Source: Nostoc linckia NIES-25 (lineage in GTDB: Bacteria; Cyanobacteriota; Cyanobacteriia; Cyanobacteriales; Nostocaceae). Taken from it: DNA of 64,000 nt. The first letter of the stretch is position 1. The number at the start of each line of letters is the position of its first letter. A program made the translations under genes and the position numbers. Below, one piece after another: positions 50,380 to 59,138 of the stretch. The stretch is taken from positions 3,713,534 to 3,777,533 of the forward strand of contig NZ_AP018222.1 of assembly GCF_002368035.1 (NCBI RefSeq), given 5' to 3'. The notes under the pieces are model-generated. The model was not told where the DNA came from. It saw only the letters and a list, made by a program, of their open reading frames with translations, and made no database searches.

Positions 50380-51264
50380 GTGGCAACAAAACGTCATAAA
50401 AACATCTGGAAAAGTGAGATTAATGACATCATTCGGGGTGCGTGTGGAGGTTTTTTATTTGGCATACCTTTGCTGTATACAATGGAGGTATGGTGGATTG
50501 GATCGCTGGCAAAACCACAACTGATGATGATGGCGATCGCACTGATGTTTATTGTAGTTTTCTTGCTCAATCAAACAGAAGGTTTTCGCAAACGCAGATA
50601 TACTTGGCAAGCTCAACAAGCCGCAATGGATACGGTAGAAGCAATAGCGATCGGAATAACTTGCTCTACCTTTGTGCTGCTATTATTGCGAGAATTGACA
50701 CTAGAAACTTCCCTAAGAGAATCTTTAGGTAAAATTATCTTTGAAAGCGTACCTTTTACTCTTGGCGTAGCATTAGCCAACCAGTTTTTGGGAGATACTA
50801 GAAACGACGATGGCAAGGAAACACCGCCGGCAAAATATGATGAAGCGAAGAAAAATGAGAATGAAATAGACGCCACCTTAGCAGATATAGGTGCAACCCT
50901 AATTGGTGCGATCGTTGTTGCATTTAACATTGCCCCAACAGATGAAATTACCATGTTAGCAGCCGCCGCTTCACCGCTTTGGGAATTAGCAATTATCGCT
51001 GCATCTTTGCTGATTTCTTATAGCATTGTATTTCAGGCAGGCTTTTCTGACCAGCGAAAGCGAAGACAGCAAAAAGGAATTTTCCAAAGGCCATCTAGCG
51101 AAACCATTATGTCTTATCTAGTATCACTACTAGCAGGTGCTTTTATGCTGTGGTTCTTTCAAAAGTTGACTTTTAGCGACCCCTGGACAATGTGGTTAGA
51201 CCACACCTTAATGTTAGGTTTACCTGCGACCATTGGCGGTGCAGCTGGTAGGTTAGCGATATGA
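50380..51264 (+). CDS. TIGR02587-like integral membrane protein
   Basis: A 294-residue membrane protein with about seven helices in two groups, separated by a charged loop near 145-165 (DDGKETPPAKYDEAKKNENE). Landmarks: RGACGGFLFGIPLLYTMEVWW at the start and WTMWLDHTLMLGLPATIGGAAGRLAI at the end. This matches my memory of a family always found with a small second gene (TIGR02588). Function unknown; the pair is seen in cyanobacteria and proteobacteria. It starts with GTG 50380; GGAAAG just before is its ribosome site. Stop and next start overlap as ATGA. Confidence 0.75.
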   Translation: MATKRHKNIWKSEINDIIRGACGGFLFGIPLLYTMEVWWIGSLAKPQLMMMAIALMFIVVFLLNQTEGFRKRRYTWQAQQAAMDTVEAIAIGITCSTFVLLLLRELTLETSLRESLGKIIFESVPFTLGVALANQFLGDTRNDDGKETPPAKYDEAKKNENEIDATLADIGATLIGAIVVAFNIAPTDEITMLAAAASPLWELAIIAASLLISYSIVFQAGFSDQRKRRQQKGIFQRPSSETIMSYLVSLLAGAFMLWFFQKLTFSDPWTMWLDHTLMLGLPATIGGAAGRLAI

Positions 51265-51659
51265 CTAAAACAGAACAAAAACCAAAGCGTTCTCTTGCTG
51301 AGTGGGTAACATTCACTATTGCCTCGTTTATCCTAGCCATCATTGTAAGTTTAGTAGTCTACACTTGGCTAAACGAAAAAAACCAACCTCCTATTATTTC
51401 TGTCAGCAAAAAAGAAACAATCCGCGAAATCGATGGGCAATTTTATGTACCTTTTGAAGTCGTAAATATTGGAGGAGGTACAGCCGAGTCAGTTCAAATT
51501 ATTGCTGAGTTAGTAATTGATGGCGAAGTTGCAGAATCAGGAGAACAACAAATTGACTTTTTATCTAGTCGAGAAACAGAAGAAGGCGCATTTGTATTCA
51601 GCCAAAACCCCAGCAAAGGTAAATTAAATATGCGTATTGGTAGTTATAAATTGCCATAA
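51261..51659 (+). CDS. TIGR02588-like small membrane-anchored protein
   Basis: A 132-residue protein with one N-terminal membrane helix at about 18-36 (ASFILAIIVSLVVYTWL) and a periplasmic beta-rich domain (VPFEVVNIGGGTAESVQIIAELVIDGEVAESG-type, in short VNIGGGTAESVQ). Its start overlaps the previous stop (ATGA), so translation is coupled. It probably forms a complex with the polytopic partner. No function known. Acidic, with the GETEEGAF-like turn expected in beta sandwich domains. Confidence 0.8.
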   Translation: MTKTEQKPKRSLAEWVTFTIASFILAIIVSLVVYTWLNEKNQPPIISVSKKETIREIDGQFYVPFEVVNIGGGTAESVQIIAELVIDGEVAESGEQQIDFLSSRETEEGAFVFSQNPSKGKLNMRIGSYKLP

Positions 51660-51939
51660 TGCAAGAGAATTCAGGAGTCAGAATGGGCTACGCCCCGCTG
51701 CGCTAACAGAATTCAGAATCTTAGAATCTTAGTAACGCGGCAAGCTTAATTTGCTAGGTTGAGTAATTATCAAAATAGTTTTATTTTGGATTGCCTAAAT
51801 TTTTGGAACCTAAGGTTTTAAAGTTGACGAACTGCTACAGATAATATAAGTGTTTAACGAGACTTTATATTTAACGCGATCGCATCAAGCCAGATGCACT
51901 AAAATAATCCTAATCTAAAATCTAAAACTCTATTAGAAG
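51660..51939. other. Gap between convergent genes
   Basis: 280 bp with GAATTCAGGAGTCAGAAT repeats, a GGGCTACGCCCC hairpin near 51685 and one HIP1-like site. No gene. Confidence 0.55.
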
Positions 51940-52833
51940 TTATACTTTATCTACTGTCAAGACTTGTTCGACAAAAGACTCTACCCATTGCAAATATTCT
52001 GAACCTGCGACTACTGCGGTATTATTATGCTCCGCAGTTGGAACTAAAAATAATTGCTTTGGTTCGGGAGCAGCAGCATAAAGTTTTTGGCTCATGAAAG
52101 AAGGCACAGCCAAATCGGCAACACCATGAATGAATAAAACAGGCACTTTTAAGTTTGGCAATTTTTTAATTGATTCAAACCGCTGTGTCAAAATTAAATC
52201 TACAGGAAACATCCCAAACTTTTTTCGATAAGTAATCAAATCGCGAATGGATGTAAAAGAGCTTTCCACGATTAGACCAGCAGCTTGTGGGTGTTTCACT
52301 GCTAAATCAATGCCTATTGCACCCCCCAAAGAATGACCATAAATAAAAATTTGCTTGGGTAGAATTTTTTGTTGCTGTACTAAGTAATTCCAAGCTGTGG
52401 CTGCATCCTCATAAACCTGCTTTTCATTGGGAAAAGAACCTTCACTGCGGCCATAACCCCGATAATCAATCAGCAATACCGAAAATCCTAACTGGTAAAA
52501 TCGATTGGCATGAGCTATGTTTGCGCCAATATTAATACCGTTACCATGCAAATATAGCAACACCTTGGCATTTGGTTGCTTATTTTTTATCCACCAACCA
52601 TAAATTTGCTCTACCTTACCTGTTTTAACAACTACAGGTAACCAAACTTCTTCGTAAGCGAGATTAAAAAACTCTGGTGTCTTTTCAATCACAGCAGTGG
52701 GAAAGAAGATGAATCGAGTTTGGCTAATAAAAAGGAATAGACAGACGCCCAAGTAGGTAAAGGTTGTAATTATCCCGGCCCAGAGTAGCAATCGTATAAA
52801 TACTGGTATTATAAATTGCAGATTATAATTCAT
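51940..52833 (-). CDS. Alpha/beta hydrolase with N-terminal membrane anchor (Bem46-like)
   Basis: A 297-residue protein. The N-terminal helix (about 12-36; LLLWAGIITTFTYLGVCLFLFI) anchors it, then the hydrolase fold: HGNGINIGAN oxyanion region near 94, DYRGYGRSEG near 124, nucleophile elbow GHSLGG near 167-172, Asp in VADLAVP near 239, and catalytic His in AEHNN near 270. This order, with an N-terminal anchor, fits the Bem46/YfhR type of serine hydrolases, whose natural substrates are mostly unknown. It stands alone, transcribed leftward. The start is the ATG before the anchor helix. Confidence 0.85.
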   Translation of the reverse strand: MNYNLQFIIPVFIRLLLWAGIITTFTYLGVCLFLFISQTRFIFFPTAVIEKTPEFFNLAYEEVWLPVVVKTGKVEQIYGWWIKNKQPNAKVLLYLHGNGINIGANIAHANRFYQLGFSVLLIDYRGYGRSEGSFPNEKQVYEDAATAWNYLVQQQKILPKQIFIYGHSLGGAIGIDLAVKHPQAAGLIVESSFTSIRDLITYRKKFGMFPVDLILTQRFESIKKLPNLKVPVLFIHGVADLAVPSFMSQKLYAAAPEPKQLFLVPTAEHNNTAVVAGSEYLQWVESFVEQVLTVDKV

Positions 52834-53031
52834 TTAAGCCTGAGTCTTTTGATTTTTTGAGTGCTTATTATAACAGAAAAATACTTAGCATAAGTGCTTT
52901 AGCATTTTAAAATGCAAGATTAAGCCATAATTAAAAAATTTTATCTGAAAATCAAATATTTAGTAAATTTACGTATGCAAGTTTAAGTCTTCATCAATGA
53001 AAGTAGAATTAGCCCATACCAGGAGAAGACT

Positions 53032-53487
53032 GTGACAGCCTTAAACGAAGCTCAACTAGAGCAACTAAAGGAAATCAGCACACACTTGCGACAAGTAAGA
53101 CAACAAAAATCCATAGCCATTGAAGAAATCAGTGAAAAAACAATGATTCGATTAGGCGTTTTGGAAGCATTAGAACATGAGCGATTTGAAGAACTGCCAG
53201 AGCCTATTTTTCTTCAAGGATTTATCCGTCGTTATGGAGATGCCTTAGGGCTAGATGGAAATGCTTTATCGCATATGCTGATAATCAATGTTGTCCGCAA
53301 AGACTCTAAAAATACTCATAAGAATTTAGATAAAAAACGAAATACATACATACCTCTTGTTGTGACCTATATTTTATTATTAGTAAGTGCATCTGCTGGT
53401 CTTCTTCATACACTTAATCCACGCCTTACAGCTGAATCAGTGATTCCAGAAGATAACGATGGGCAGTCGCTAGTTAGTAATCAGTGA
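53032..53487 (+). CDS. RodZ-like HTH membrane protein
   Basis: A 151-residue protein with an N-terminal HTH_25-type Cro-like domain (LKEISTHLRQVRQQKSIAIEEIS, then TMIRLGVLEALEHERFEELPEPIFLQGFIRRYG, cited as landmarks LGVLEALE and PEPIFLQGFIRRY) and a single membrane helix near 112-130 (LVVTYILLLVSASAGLL). RodZ has this layout and links MreB to the cell envelope, but this protein lacks a long periplasmic domain, so it is only RodZ-like. Starts at GTG 53032 with AGGAG six bases before. Downstream lies a dispersed repeat with no clear terminator. Confidence 0.8.
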   Translation: MTALNEAQLEQLKEISTHLRQVRQQKSIAIEEISEKTMIRLGVLEALEHERFEELPEPIFLQGFIRRYGDALGLDGNALSHMLIINVVRKDSKNTHKNLDKKRNTYIPLVVTYILLLVSASAGLLHTLNPRLTAESVIPEDNDGQSLVSNQ

Positions 53488-53489
53488 GG

Positions 53490-53622
53490 GCAAACAGGGC
53501 ATGGGGAAAGGGAAAAGGGTATGGTTCGACAAGCTCACCAACCGGGGAAAAGGGAAAAGATTAAATTTATTCCTTTTCCTTTTAACCTTTTCCCCTGCCT
53601 CATGCCCCATGTCCCATGCCCA
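53490..53622. repeat. Inverted G/A-rich and C/T-rich dispersed repeat, first copy
   Basis: GGGGAAAGGGAAAAGGG and later GGGGAAAAGGGAAAAG face TTCCTTTTCCTTTTAACC and TTTTCCCCTGCC around AGATTAAATTTATT. The left arm is broken by TGGTTCGACAAGCTCACC, itself a short repeat, so one repeat is nested in another. A second copy is at 58624-58780. Confidence 0.75.
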
Positions 53623-53626
53623 ATTT

Positions 53627-55087
53627 TCAAGAGATTTGCGGTTTACGCAGATGCCAATTAGTTGATTGCTCATAAGCATGAGCTACTTGAAAAAGTTGGT
53701 CTTCTCTTAGCACATTACCAATTAGCTGTAATCCTACGGGTAACCCTTGGTCGTCAAAACCACATGGCAAACTTATGCTAGGTAACCCAGCAAGATTGAC
53801 GGGAATAGTCATTAAGTCATTTAAATACATACTTAAGGGGTCAGTAGTTTTTTCCCCTGCTTTGAATGCTGTAGTGGGAGATGTGGGACAAACTAACACA
53901 TCAACCTTACCAAAAGCCCTTTCAAAGTCTTGCTTAATCAGCGTGCGGACTTTTTGAGCCTTCAAATAATAGGCGTCGTAATAGCCAGCTGAAAGCGCGT
54001 AAGTACCGATCATAATCCGGCGTTTGACTTCTGTGCCAAAGCCGGTAGCACGGGTACGAGTGTACATCGATAGCAGATTATCGGCATCAGCAGCCCGGTA
54101 ACCGTATTTAACGCCATCGTAACGAGCTAGGTTAGCTGAGGCTTCCGATGGGGCGATGATGTAGTAAGTAGGTAAGCCATAGCGAAAGCGGGGACAGGAA
54201 ATTATATGAATTTCTGCTCCCAAACTTTGTAGTTGGTCAACTGCTTTAGTAACAGCTTGTTCTACTACAGAATCTAGACCTTCGCCAAAAGTTTCTTTGA
54301 TGATACCAATTCTAAGCTGACCTCTTGGTTTAAAGTCTGGTTTTAAGCTAGCAGCGTAGTTGGGAATGGGAACTTTGATGCTAGTGGAATCTTTGGGATC
54401 GTAACCTGCGATCGAATTCAATAATATCGCAGCATCTTCTACTGTGTTTCCAAATGGCCCGATTTGATCTAGAGACGAAGCATAAGCCACCAAACCATAA
54501 CGCGAAACCAAACCATAAGTCGGTTTCATCCCCACAACACCGCAAAAAGACGCAGGTTGGCGAATCGAACCGCCAGTATCAGAACCGAGAGCAACCACAC
54601 ATTCTTCGGCTGCTACCGCAGCAGCCGAACCACCAGAAGAACCACCAGGAACTCGTGACAAATCCCAAGGGTTAGCCGTAACTTGGTAGGCGGAGTTTTC
54701 TGTGGAACTACCCATCGCAAACTCATCTAAGTTGGTTTTACCCACCATCACCGCCCCAGCATCTGCCAGTTTTTGTGTCACTGTTGATTCATAAGGCGGT
54801 ACAAAATTTTCCAAAATCCGGGAACCGCAGGTGGTAGGAATTCCCTTAGTACACATATTGTCCTTAATTCCTATAGGAATCCCTGCTAACAGCCCAATTT
54901 GTTCTCCCGCAGCGATTTTGGCATCCACAGTACCCGCCTGCTCTAATGCCCGTTCTGCCGTCACACATAAAAAGCTGTGTAATTTTGGCTCTAACGCTTG
55001 AATGCGCTCTAAAGCTTCTTGGGTAATTTCAACAGCAGAACGTTCTTTTTTTACTAGCTGTTCGTGCAACTCGCGGATGGATGCCAT
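53627..55087 (-). CDS. gatA: Glu-tRNA(Gln)/Asp-tRNA(Asn) amidotransferase subunit A
   Basis: A 486-residue amidase-signature enzyme. The Ser-cisSer-Lys triad residues are in the right places: Lys in GIKDNMC near residue 79, Ser in GGSSGGSAAAVAA near 154, and the catalytic Ser in SDTGGSIRQPA near 178. The ends DLMTIPVNLAGLPSISLPCG and the GLQLIG stretch are typical of GatA. With GatB and GatC it makes Gln-tRNA(Gln) by transamidating Glu-tRNA(Gln), essential in cyanobacteria without GlnRS. Neither gatB nor gatC is in the window. Start ATG 55087 gives the standard length. Monocistronic and leftward. Confidence 0.95.
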   Translation of the reverse strand: MASIRELHEQLVKKERSAVEITQEALERIQALEPKLHSFLCVTAERALEQAGTVDAKIAAGEQIGLLAGIPIGIKDNMCTKGIPTTCGSRILENFVPPYESTVTQKLADAGAVMVGKTNLDEFAMGSSTENSAYQVTANPWDLSRVPGGSSGGSAAAVAAEECVVALGSDTGGSIRQPASFCGVVGMKPTYGLVSRYGLVAYASSLDQIGPFGNTVEDAAILLNSIAGYDPKDSTSIKVPIPNYAASLKPDFKPRGQLRIGIIKETFGEGLDSVVEQAVTKAVDQLQSLGAEIHIISCPRFRYGLPTYYIIAPSEASANLARYDGVKYGYRAADADNLLSMYTRTRATGFGTEVKRRIMIGTYALSAGYYDAYYLKAQKVRTLIKQDFERAFGKVDVLVCPTSPTTAFKAGEKTTDPLSMYLNDLMTIPVNLAGLPSISLPCGFDDQGLPVGLQLIGNVLREDQLFQVAHAYEQSTNWHLRKPQIS

Positions 55088-55697
55088 GATTGCTCTCTTT
55101 GTGACTCAAGTCCTTGATTTTAGTACATATCGGATGGATTGGGGAGTGGGGCATTGGGTACTGGGGATTAGGAACTGGGGATTGGGGACTGGGAATTAGT
55201 TATTTATTAGGGAATGGGAAGTAAGAATTGACTATGGGGTAAGAGAAAACACTTATACCGTTTCTTTGTGAAGCTGTGCCAAACTCTCTCAAGCTCTTAC
55301 CTTCGCGTTCTTGGCGGTAGGCTGCGGCAAGCCGCTTTGCGTCTACCTACGTTAAAAAAATTAAATGCATCTTCATACAGAATTGGTATTAGTTACAACT
55401 TATCTTCTACTTCTTAACCCCCAGTCCCCAGTCCCCAGTCCCCAATCCCCTTACTAAGCGGATTAATATGTATTGAAATGTGTTTAATAAGCTTTAAAAA
55501 CACCAATTATCTGCTTATTAACTGTTTATTTATTCGTTTATTAAACTTTTGATATATTGTGATTAATTTTGTGTAAGAGTATAGCAATGTTTTCTAGCGT
55601 TAAAGAGTTGTATTATCAGTAATACCAAATATACAAATTTCATGATTTTATCAATTAATTAACTTTGGTTGCAAAATTTGTTTTGAAAGGGGGTAGG
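55088..55697. other. Divergent region between gatA and split dnaE-C
   Basis: 610 bp. Holds GGGGATTAGGAACTGGGG- and CCCCAGTCCCC-type repeats (55138-55196, 55420-55450) on either side of a CTTCGCGTTCTTGGCGGTAG patch. Right of 55450 it turns very AT-rich, a plausible promoter for dnaE-C. No gene. Confidence 0.6.
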
Positions 55698-57050
55698 ATG
55701 GTAAAAATACTAACACGCAAATATATAGGCAGGCAAAATGTCTATGATATTGGGGTTGAACGCGACCATAATTTTGCGATTAAAAGCGGTTTAATAGCTT
55801 CTAATTGCTTCAATAAATCCCATTCAACTGCCTACGGCTATGTAACTTATCAAACAGCATATTTAAAAGCTAATTACCCATTGGAATATATGGCGGCACT
55901 GTTGACGGCGAACAGTGGTGATACAGATAAGGTACAAAAATACATTACTAACTGTACAAATATGGGTATTCCCATAGATCCGCCAGATATTAATCGTTCT
56001 GGTGTTGATTTTACGCCGACGGCAGGAAAGATTTTGTTTGGATTTTCAGCCGTGCGTAATGTAGGACAAAATGCGATCGCTAGTATTTTGTCAGCCAGAA
56101 ATGAGACGGGAGAGTTTAAATCTCTAGCTAATTTTTGCGATCGCATCGATTTACGTGCAGTTAACCGCCGCACTTTAGAGTCACTCATATACTGTGGAGC
56201 TTTTGATAAAATTGAACCTAACCGTCAACAGTTAATTCATGACCTAGAATTAGTATATGATTGGGCACAATCTCGTGCTAAAGATAGAGCCAGCGGTCAA
56301 GGGAATCTCTTTGACTTATTAGGCGATGGATTTTCTCAGACTCAAAATAAAAGAGTAAATAATGCCTTTGAAATTGCTCCTAAAGCTAAACCTGTGGCGG
56401 ATTTTCCACCACAAAAGAAGTTACAAATGGAGAAAGAATTATTAGGGTTTTATGTATCAGCTCATCCACTCAAATCTTTACGGCAAATAGTACCACTTTT
56501 GACTCCGATTAATCTTTCACAGCTTGGAGAGCAAAGGGAAGATACAAGGCTTTGTGCAGTTGTCATGTTGAATAATGTCAAAAAGGTTGTTACCAAAAAA
56601 GGCGATCAGATGGCAATTTTGCAAATAGAAGACCTAACTACACAAGTAGAAGCTGTAGTCTTTCCTAAAACTTATGAACGAATTAGTTCCCTACTCCAAG
56701 TTGATACCAGATTGATTATTTGGGGAAAAGTAGATCGACGTGACGAGCAAACTCAATTTATCCTTGAAGATGCAGAACCAGTAGAAACAGTTCAAATGGT
56801 AATGGTGGAATTAAATCCCCAGCAAGCAGTTAATATTGAAGAACTACATCGATTGAAAACAGTTTTACAAGAGCATTCACCAGATAAAGAAAAGGCAAAA
56901 ATGCCAGTAATTGGAGTTATACAAACTGAAAATTCGCGTAAACTTGTTCGTTTGGGTTGGCAATTTTGCGTACAAGATTCTAGGATCGCTGTTCAAGCTT
57001 TACAAAACGCTAGATTTCCTGCTCATATCAAATCGCTGACTGGTAGCTGA
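55698..57050 (+). CDS. dnaE: C-terminal half of split DNA polymerase III alpha: DnaE intein-C plus C-extein
   Basis: A 450-residue precursor. Residues 1-36 are the C-terminal intein half: MVKILTRKYIGRQNVYDIGV, then ERDHNFAIKSGLIASN, with the block F histidine and the terminal Asn36. Cys37 (CFN) is the +1 nucleophile. This closely resembles the split intein of Nostoc punctiforme DnaE. Residues 37-450 are the C-extein, starting STAYGYVTYQTAYLKANYP and covering the fingers end, helix-hairpin-helix region (VNRRTLESLIYCGAF) and the OB fold (LCAVVMLNNVKKVVTKKGDQ). After trans-splicing with the product of dnaE-N, encoded elsewhere, intact replicative DNA polymerase III alpha forms. AAAGGGGGTAGG just before the ATG supports this start over the upstream TTG. 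Confidence 0.97.
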   Translation: MVKILTRKYIGRQNVYDIGVERDHNFAIKSGLIASNCFNKSHSTAYGYVTYQTAYLKANYPLEYMAALLTANSGDTDKVQKYITNCTNMGIPIDPPDINRSGVDFTPTAGKILFGFSAVRNVGQNAIASILSARNETGEFKSLANFCDRIDLRAVNRRTLESLIYCGAFDKIEPNRQQLIHDLELVYDWAQSRAKDRASGQGNLFDLLGDGFSQTQNKRVNNAFEIAPKAKPVADFPPQKKLQMEKELLGFYVSAHPLKSLRQIVPLLTPINLSQLGEQREDTRLCAVVMLNNVKKVVTKKGDQMAILQIEDLTTQVEAVVFPKTYERISSLLQVDTRLIIWGKVDRRDEQTQFILEDAEPVETVQMVMVELNPQQAVNIEELHRLKTVLQEHSPDKEKAKMPVIGVIQTENSRKLVRLGWQFCVQDSRIAVQALQNARFPAHIKSLTGS

Positions 57051-57252
57051 TATTAAAAGTAAAAAGTCCGCCAGTACTGAAAGTACATAAAGTTAGCAGT
57101 TTTACTCAACTGTCAACAGTAGATTGCCTTAAGTATTTAGGATTTTAGTAGTTTTTTTCGTTACTTATGCGGATGAAATTTCTCTTAAGAAAGTGGTATC
57201 TTTTTATGCCATGAACCTTGAGGCTGCGACTGGGGGAAGGAGTTATAACTTG

Positions 57253-57819
57253 ATGATCGTCAACGACCTGCATAAATTTGTCTCGTACTGTAAAAGAATT
57301 CAACCCCAAACTCAGGAAGACATTCAAAAATTTTTTGAAGGGGTGCTGTTGTTTCCTTATGATAAGGAACTCTTGTTGCAGGCTTATTTATTTTTGAATA
57401 TTAGAGACTTGTTTCCTTCGTGCGCTGAATTATTGTTGTTTGAAAAATCACCAATATCAGATTATACAGATTTGGGTAAATGTGATTTTGTTTACTTAAC
57501 GTATAAAGGCAGTCTGTTTTTAATTGAAACTAAGTTTATCGATACAGAAGCAACAGGAGCAACAGAAAGAAAAAGAAGAAATAAACACAGAAATAAAGTA
57601 TTTGAGCAAGTTATTACTTTAAAAGGCCGATTTAGCGAATATTGGAATATTAGGCTAGACCAATTAGAATGCGGGGTTTTCACAACAGATCCAGAAGTTG
57701 CTTGGCGAGGAAATGGTGTGAATGTCATATCGAAATCAATATCTATAGACCATTTAGAAAAATGGCGAAGAAGTTATCATACTGTTGAAAAAGGTATTGA
57801 AGTAAGCAAACATTATTAA
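57253..57819 (+). CDS. Hypothetical protein with PD-(D/E)xK nuclease-like core
   Basis: A 188-residue soluble protein. In KCDFVYLTYKGSLFLIETKF an Asp on one strand is followed by E-T-K on the next (C-D...-E-T-K), the arrangement of PD-(D/E)xK nucleases. A later basic stretch ERKRRNKHRNKVFEQVITLKGRF could contact nucleic acid or carry the next helix. No partner gene that would define it as restriction or repair enzyme is present. GGGGAAGGAG at 57233-57242 lies 10 bases before ATG 57253, which decides that start; a GTG 60 bp earlier is possible. Sequence of the fold is read by eye only. Confidence 0.6.
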   Translation: MIVNDLHKFVSYCKRIQPQTQEDIQKFFEGVLLFPYDKELLLQAYLFLNIRDLFPSCAELLLFEKSPISDYTDLGKCDFVYLTYKGSLFLIETKFIDTEATGATERKRRNKHRNKVFEQVITLKGRFSEYWNIRLDQLECGVFTTDPEVAWRGNGVNVISKSISIDHLEKWRRSYHTVEKGIEVSKHY

Positions 57820-57894
57820 TTTCATCTCAAAATTGATTCTCCATCAATATAAGTTTGCTCTATCGCAATCATATTTGATTTCATATTCACAGTG

Positions 57895-57940
57895 TTTAGA
57901 CCCCCGACTTATAAAAGAAGTCAGGGGTCTAAATTTTAAA
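57895..57940 (+). terminator. Rho-independent terminator
   Basis: TTTAGACCCCCGACTT (57895-57910) pairs with AAGTCAGGGGTCTAAA (57918-57933; one C-A mismatch) around 7 bases, followed by TTTTAAA. 75 bp past the nuclease-like gene. Confidence 0.82.
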
Positions 57941-58082
57941 TTGCAATCGCTAACACTAGTATTCAATCAAACCAACTAGTAAAAGGAATTTTATCCTTGT
58001 TCAATCATCAGTATCTTTGGCCCGGAAAATATGTCAGATTACTGGAATAAGTACCAAACGTCTGACAGGAAAACCACAAAAA

Positions 58083-58619
58083 ATGAGAATTTGGGCTACT
58101 ACTGCTGTGCTAGCTTCTTCTTGGCTATTATTTGACATCATAGCTTCTGAGCCAATCAGCGCTACTTATGTTGTAGTACAAAATGCCGCACAATTTCCTA
58201 CGCCAACAAGCCTGAAAAAGATTACTGTTAGTAACGCTGAGTTTGGGTTGAAGAGAGTTGACGCCAAAGGTAACGTTACCATTGTTGAGACAAAAACAGT
58301 GCCACTCCAGGAAGGAAACGCCTACGGATGGCGAATTAAACTCAAGAATTACCAAGGTGAAGTCAAATGGCGCGAAGTCTTGCGTTTACCAAAACCTCCA
58401 GAAACTTGGGGTACAGATAACGGTGAAAACTTCTCAATTTCCGCAGACGGTACAACATCTGTAACGCGGCGCACACAGTCTGCACCCGACGGCACGATTG
58501 AGAATTTCTGGACGATCGCTCCTGGCGATCCACTTGGTAAATATAAAATAGAAGTCTACGTTGATGACCGTTTAATTAATACTTTCGAGTTTGAAGTTAT
58601 TCCAGTCAAACGGATATAA
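58083..58619 (+). CDS. Exported protein of unknown function (DUF3859-like guess)
   Basis: A 178-residue protein. Residues 1-25 act as a signal peptide or anchor (MRIWATTAVLASSWLLFDII then ASEPISA). The mature part is beta-rich with ITVSNAEFGLKRVDAKGNVT, a WRIKLKNYQGEVKWREVLRLP strand pair and a C-terminal YKIEVYVDDRLINTFEFEV that looks like an Ig-like sandwich end. Similar cyanobacterial proteins have a domain of unknown function that I recall as DUF3859, not certain. ATG 58083 starts the hydrophobic segment; an upstream TTG 58017 would add 22 polar residues. No operon partner. Confidence 0.65.
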   Translation: MRIWATTAVLASSWLLFDIIASEPISATYVVVQNAAQFPTPTSLKKITVSNAEFGLKRVDAKGNVTIVETKTVPLQEGNAYGWRIKLKNYQGEVKWREVLRLPKPPETWGTDNGENFSISADGTTSVTRRTQSAPDGTIENFWTIAPGDPLGKYKIEVYVDDRLINTFEFEVIPVKRI

Positions 58620-58623
58620 AACG

Positions 58624-58782
58624 GACTGGGCATGGGGCATGGGGAAAGGGGAAAGGGAAAGGGGCAAGGGGAAAAGGGGAAAAGGGGAAAGATTAAATTT
58701 ATTTCCTTTACCCTTCACCCTTTACCCTTTAACCTTTTCCCCTGCCTCCCCTGCCTCCCCTGCACCTCTGCCCCTCTGAGGA
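58624..58782. repeat. Inverted G/A-rich and C/T-rich dispersed repeat, second copy
   Basis: GGGGAAAGGGGAAAGGG-type units on the left, then AAAGATTAAATTTATTTCC, then CCCTTCACCCTTTACCC and TTTTCCCCTGCC units. The core AGATTAAATTTATT matches the copy at 53490-53622. Can form a long, imperfect G-A/C-T hairpin. Confidence 0.75.
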
Positions 58783-58823
58783 GTATCTTAAAGATAGAAG
58801 TTCCATTTTGTTGGGTGGCGATC

Positions 58824-59138
58824 GTGAATACCGAGGAATTCTTGCGATTGATGGAAAAACAGCGCCCATGTCCTCAGACATTGCCAAAAGCGCTGCAAGC
58901 AATGTGGTATGAAAAGAAAGGCGATTGGAGCAAAGCTCATGAAATAGTTCAAGATGCCAGTGATGCTGATAGTGCTTGGGTTCATGCTTACCTGCACCGC
59001 AAAGAGGGCGATTTGAATAATGCGCGTTACTGGTATCAACGCAGCGGCCAGCAAGAGTTTGCAGGAGCGCTAAGTCAAGAATGGGAACAAATAACTTCTA
59101 TATTGCTGAGAAAGGTCAATGTCATGCATGGATGCTGA
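58824..59138 (+). CDS. Hypothetical 104-aa protein with tetratricopeptide-like helices
   Basis: Reads MNTEEFLRLMEKQRPCPQTL and then PKALQAMWYEKKGDWSKAHE, VQDASDADSAWVHAYLHRKEGD and LNNARYWYQRSGQ. The AMWYEKKGDWSKAHEIVQ and AWVHAYLHRKEGDLNNARYWY segments are like two TPR/Sel1 helix pairs. Similar short proteins are common in cyanobacteria with unknown role. An upstream in-frame extension of 64 codons would encode the G/A-rich repeat, so GTG 58824 was chosen. Its last 11 bases overlap the next gene's start. Confidence 0.7.
   Translation: MNTEEFLRLMEKQRPCPQTLPKALQAMWYEKKGDWSKAHEIVQDASDADSAWVHAYLHRKEGDLNNARYWYQRSGQQEFAGALSQEWEQITSILLRKVNVMHGC

Noticed and set aside
53515..53540. tRNA-like GGTTCGA motif
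   Set aside because: Part of a short dispersed repeat; no acceptor stem or anticodon arm around it.
58591..58823. Frames through the G/A-rich repeat (Gly/Lys/Arg-rich, then Phe/Pro/Leu-rich)
   Set aside because: Translated microsatellite; not gene-like.
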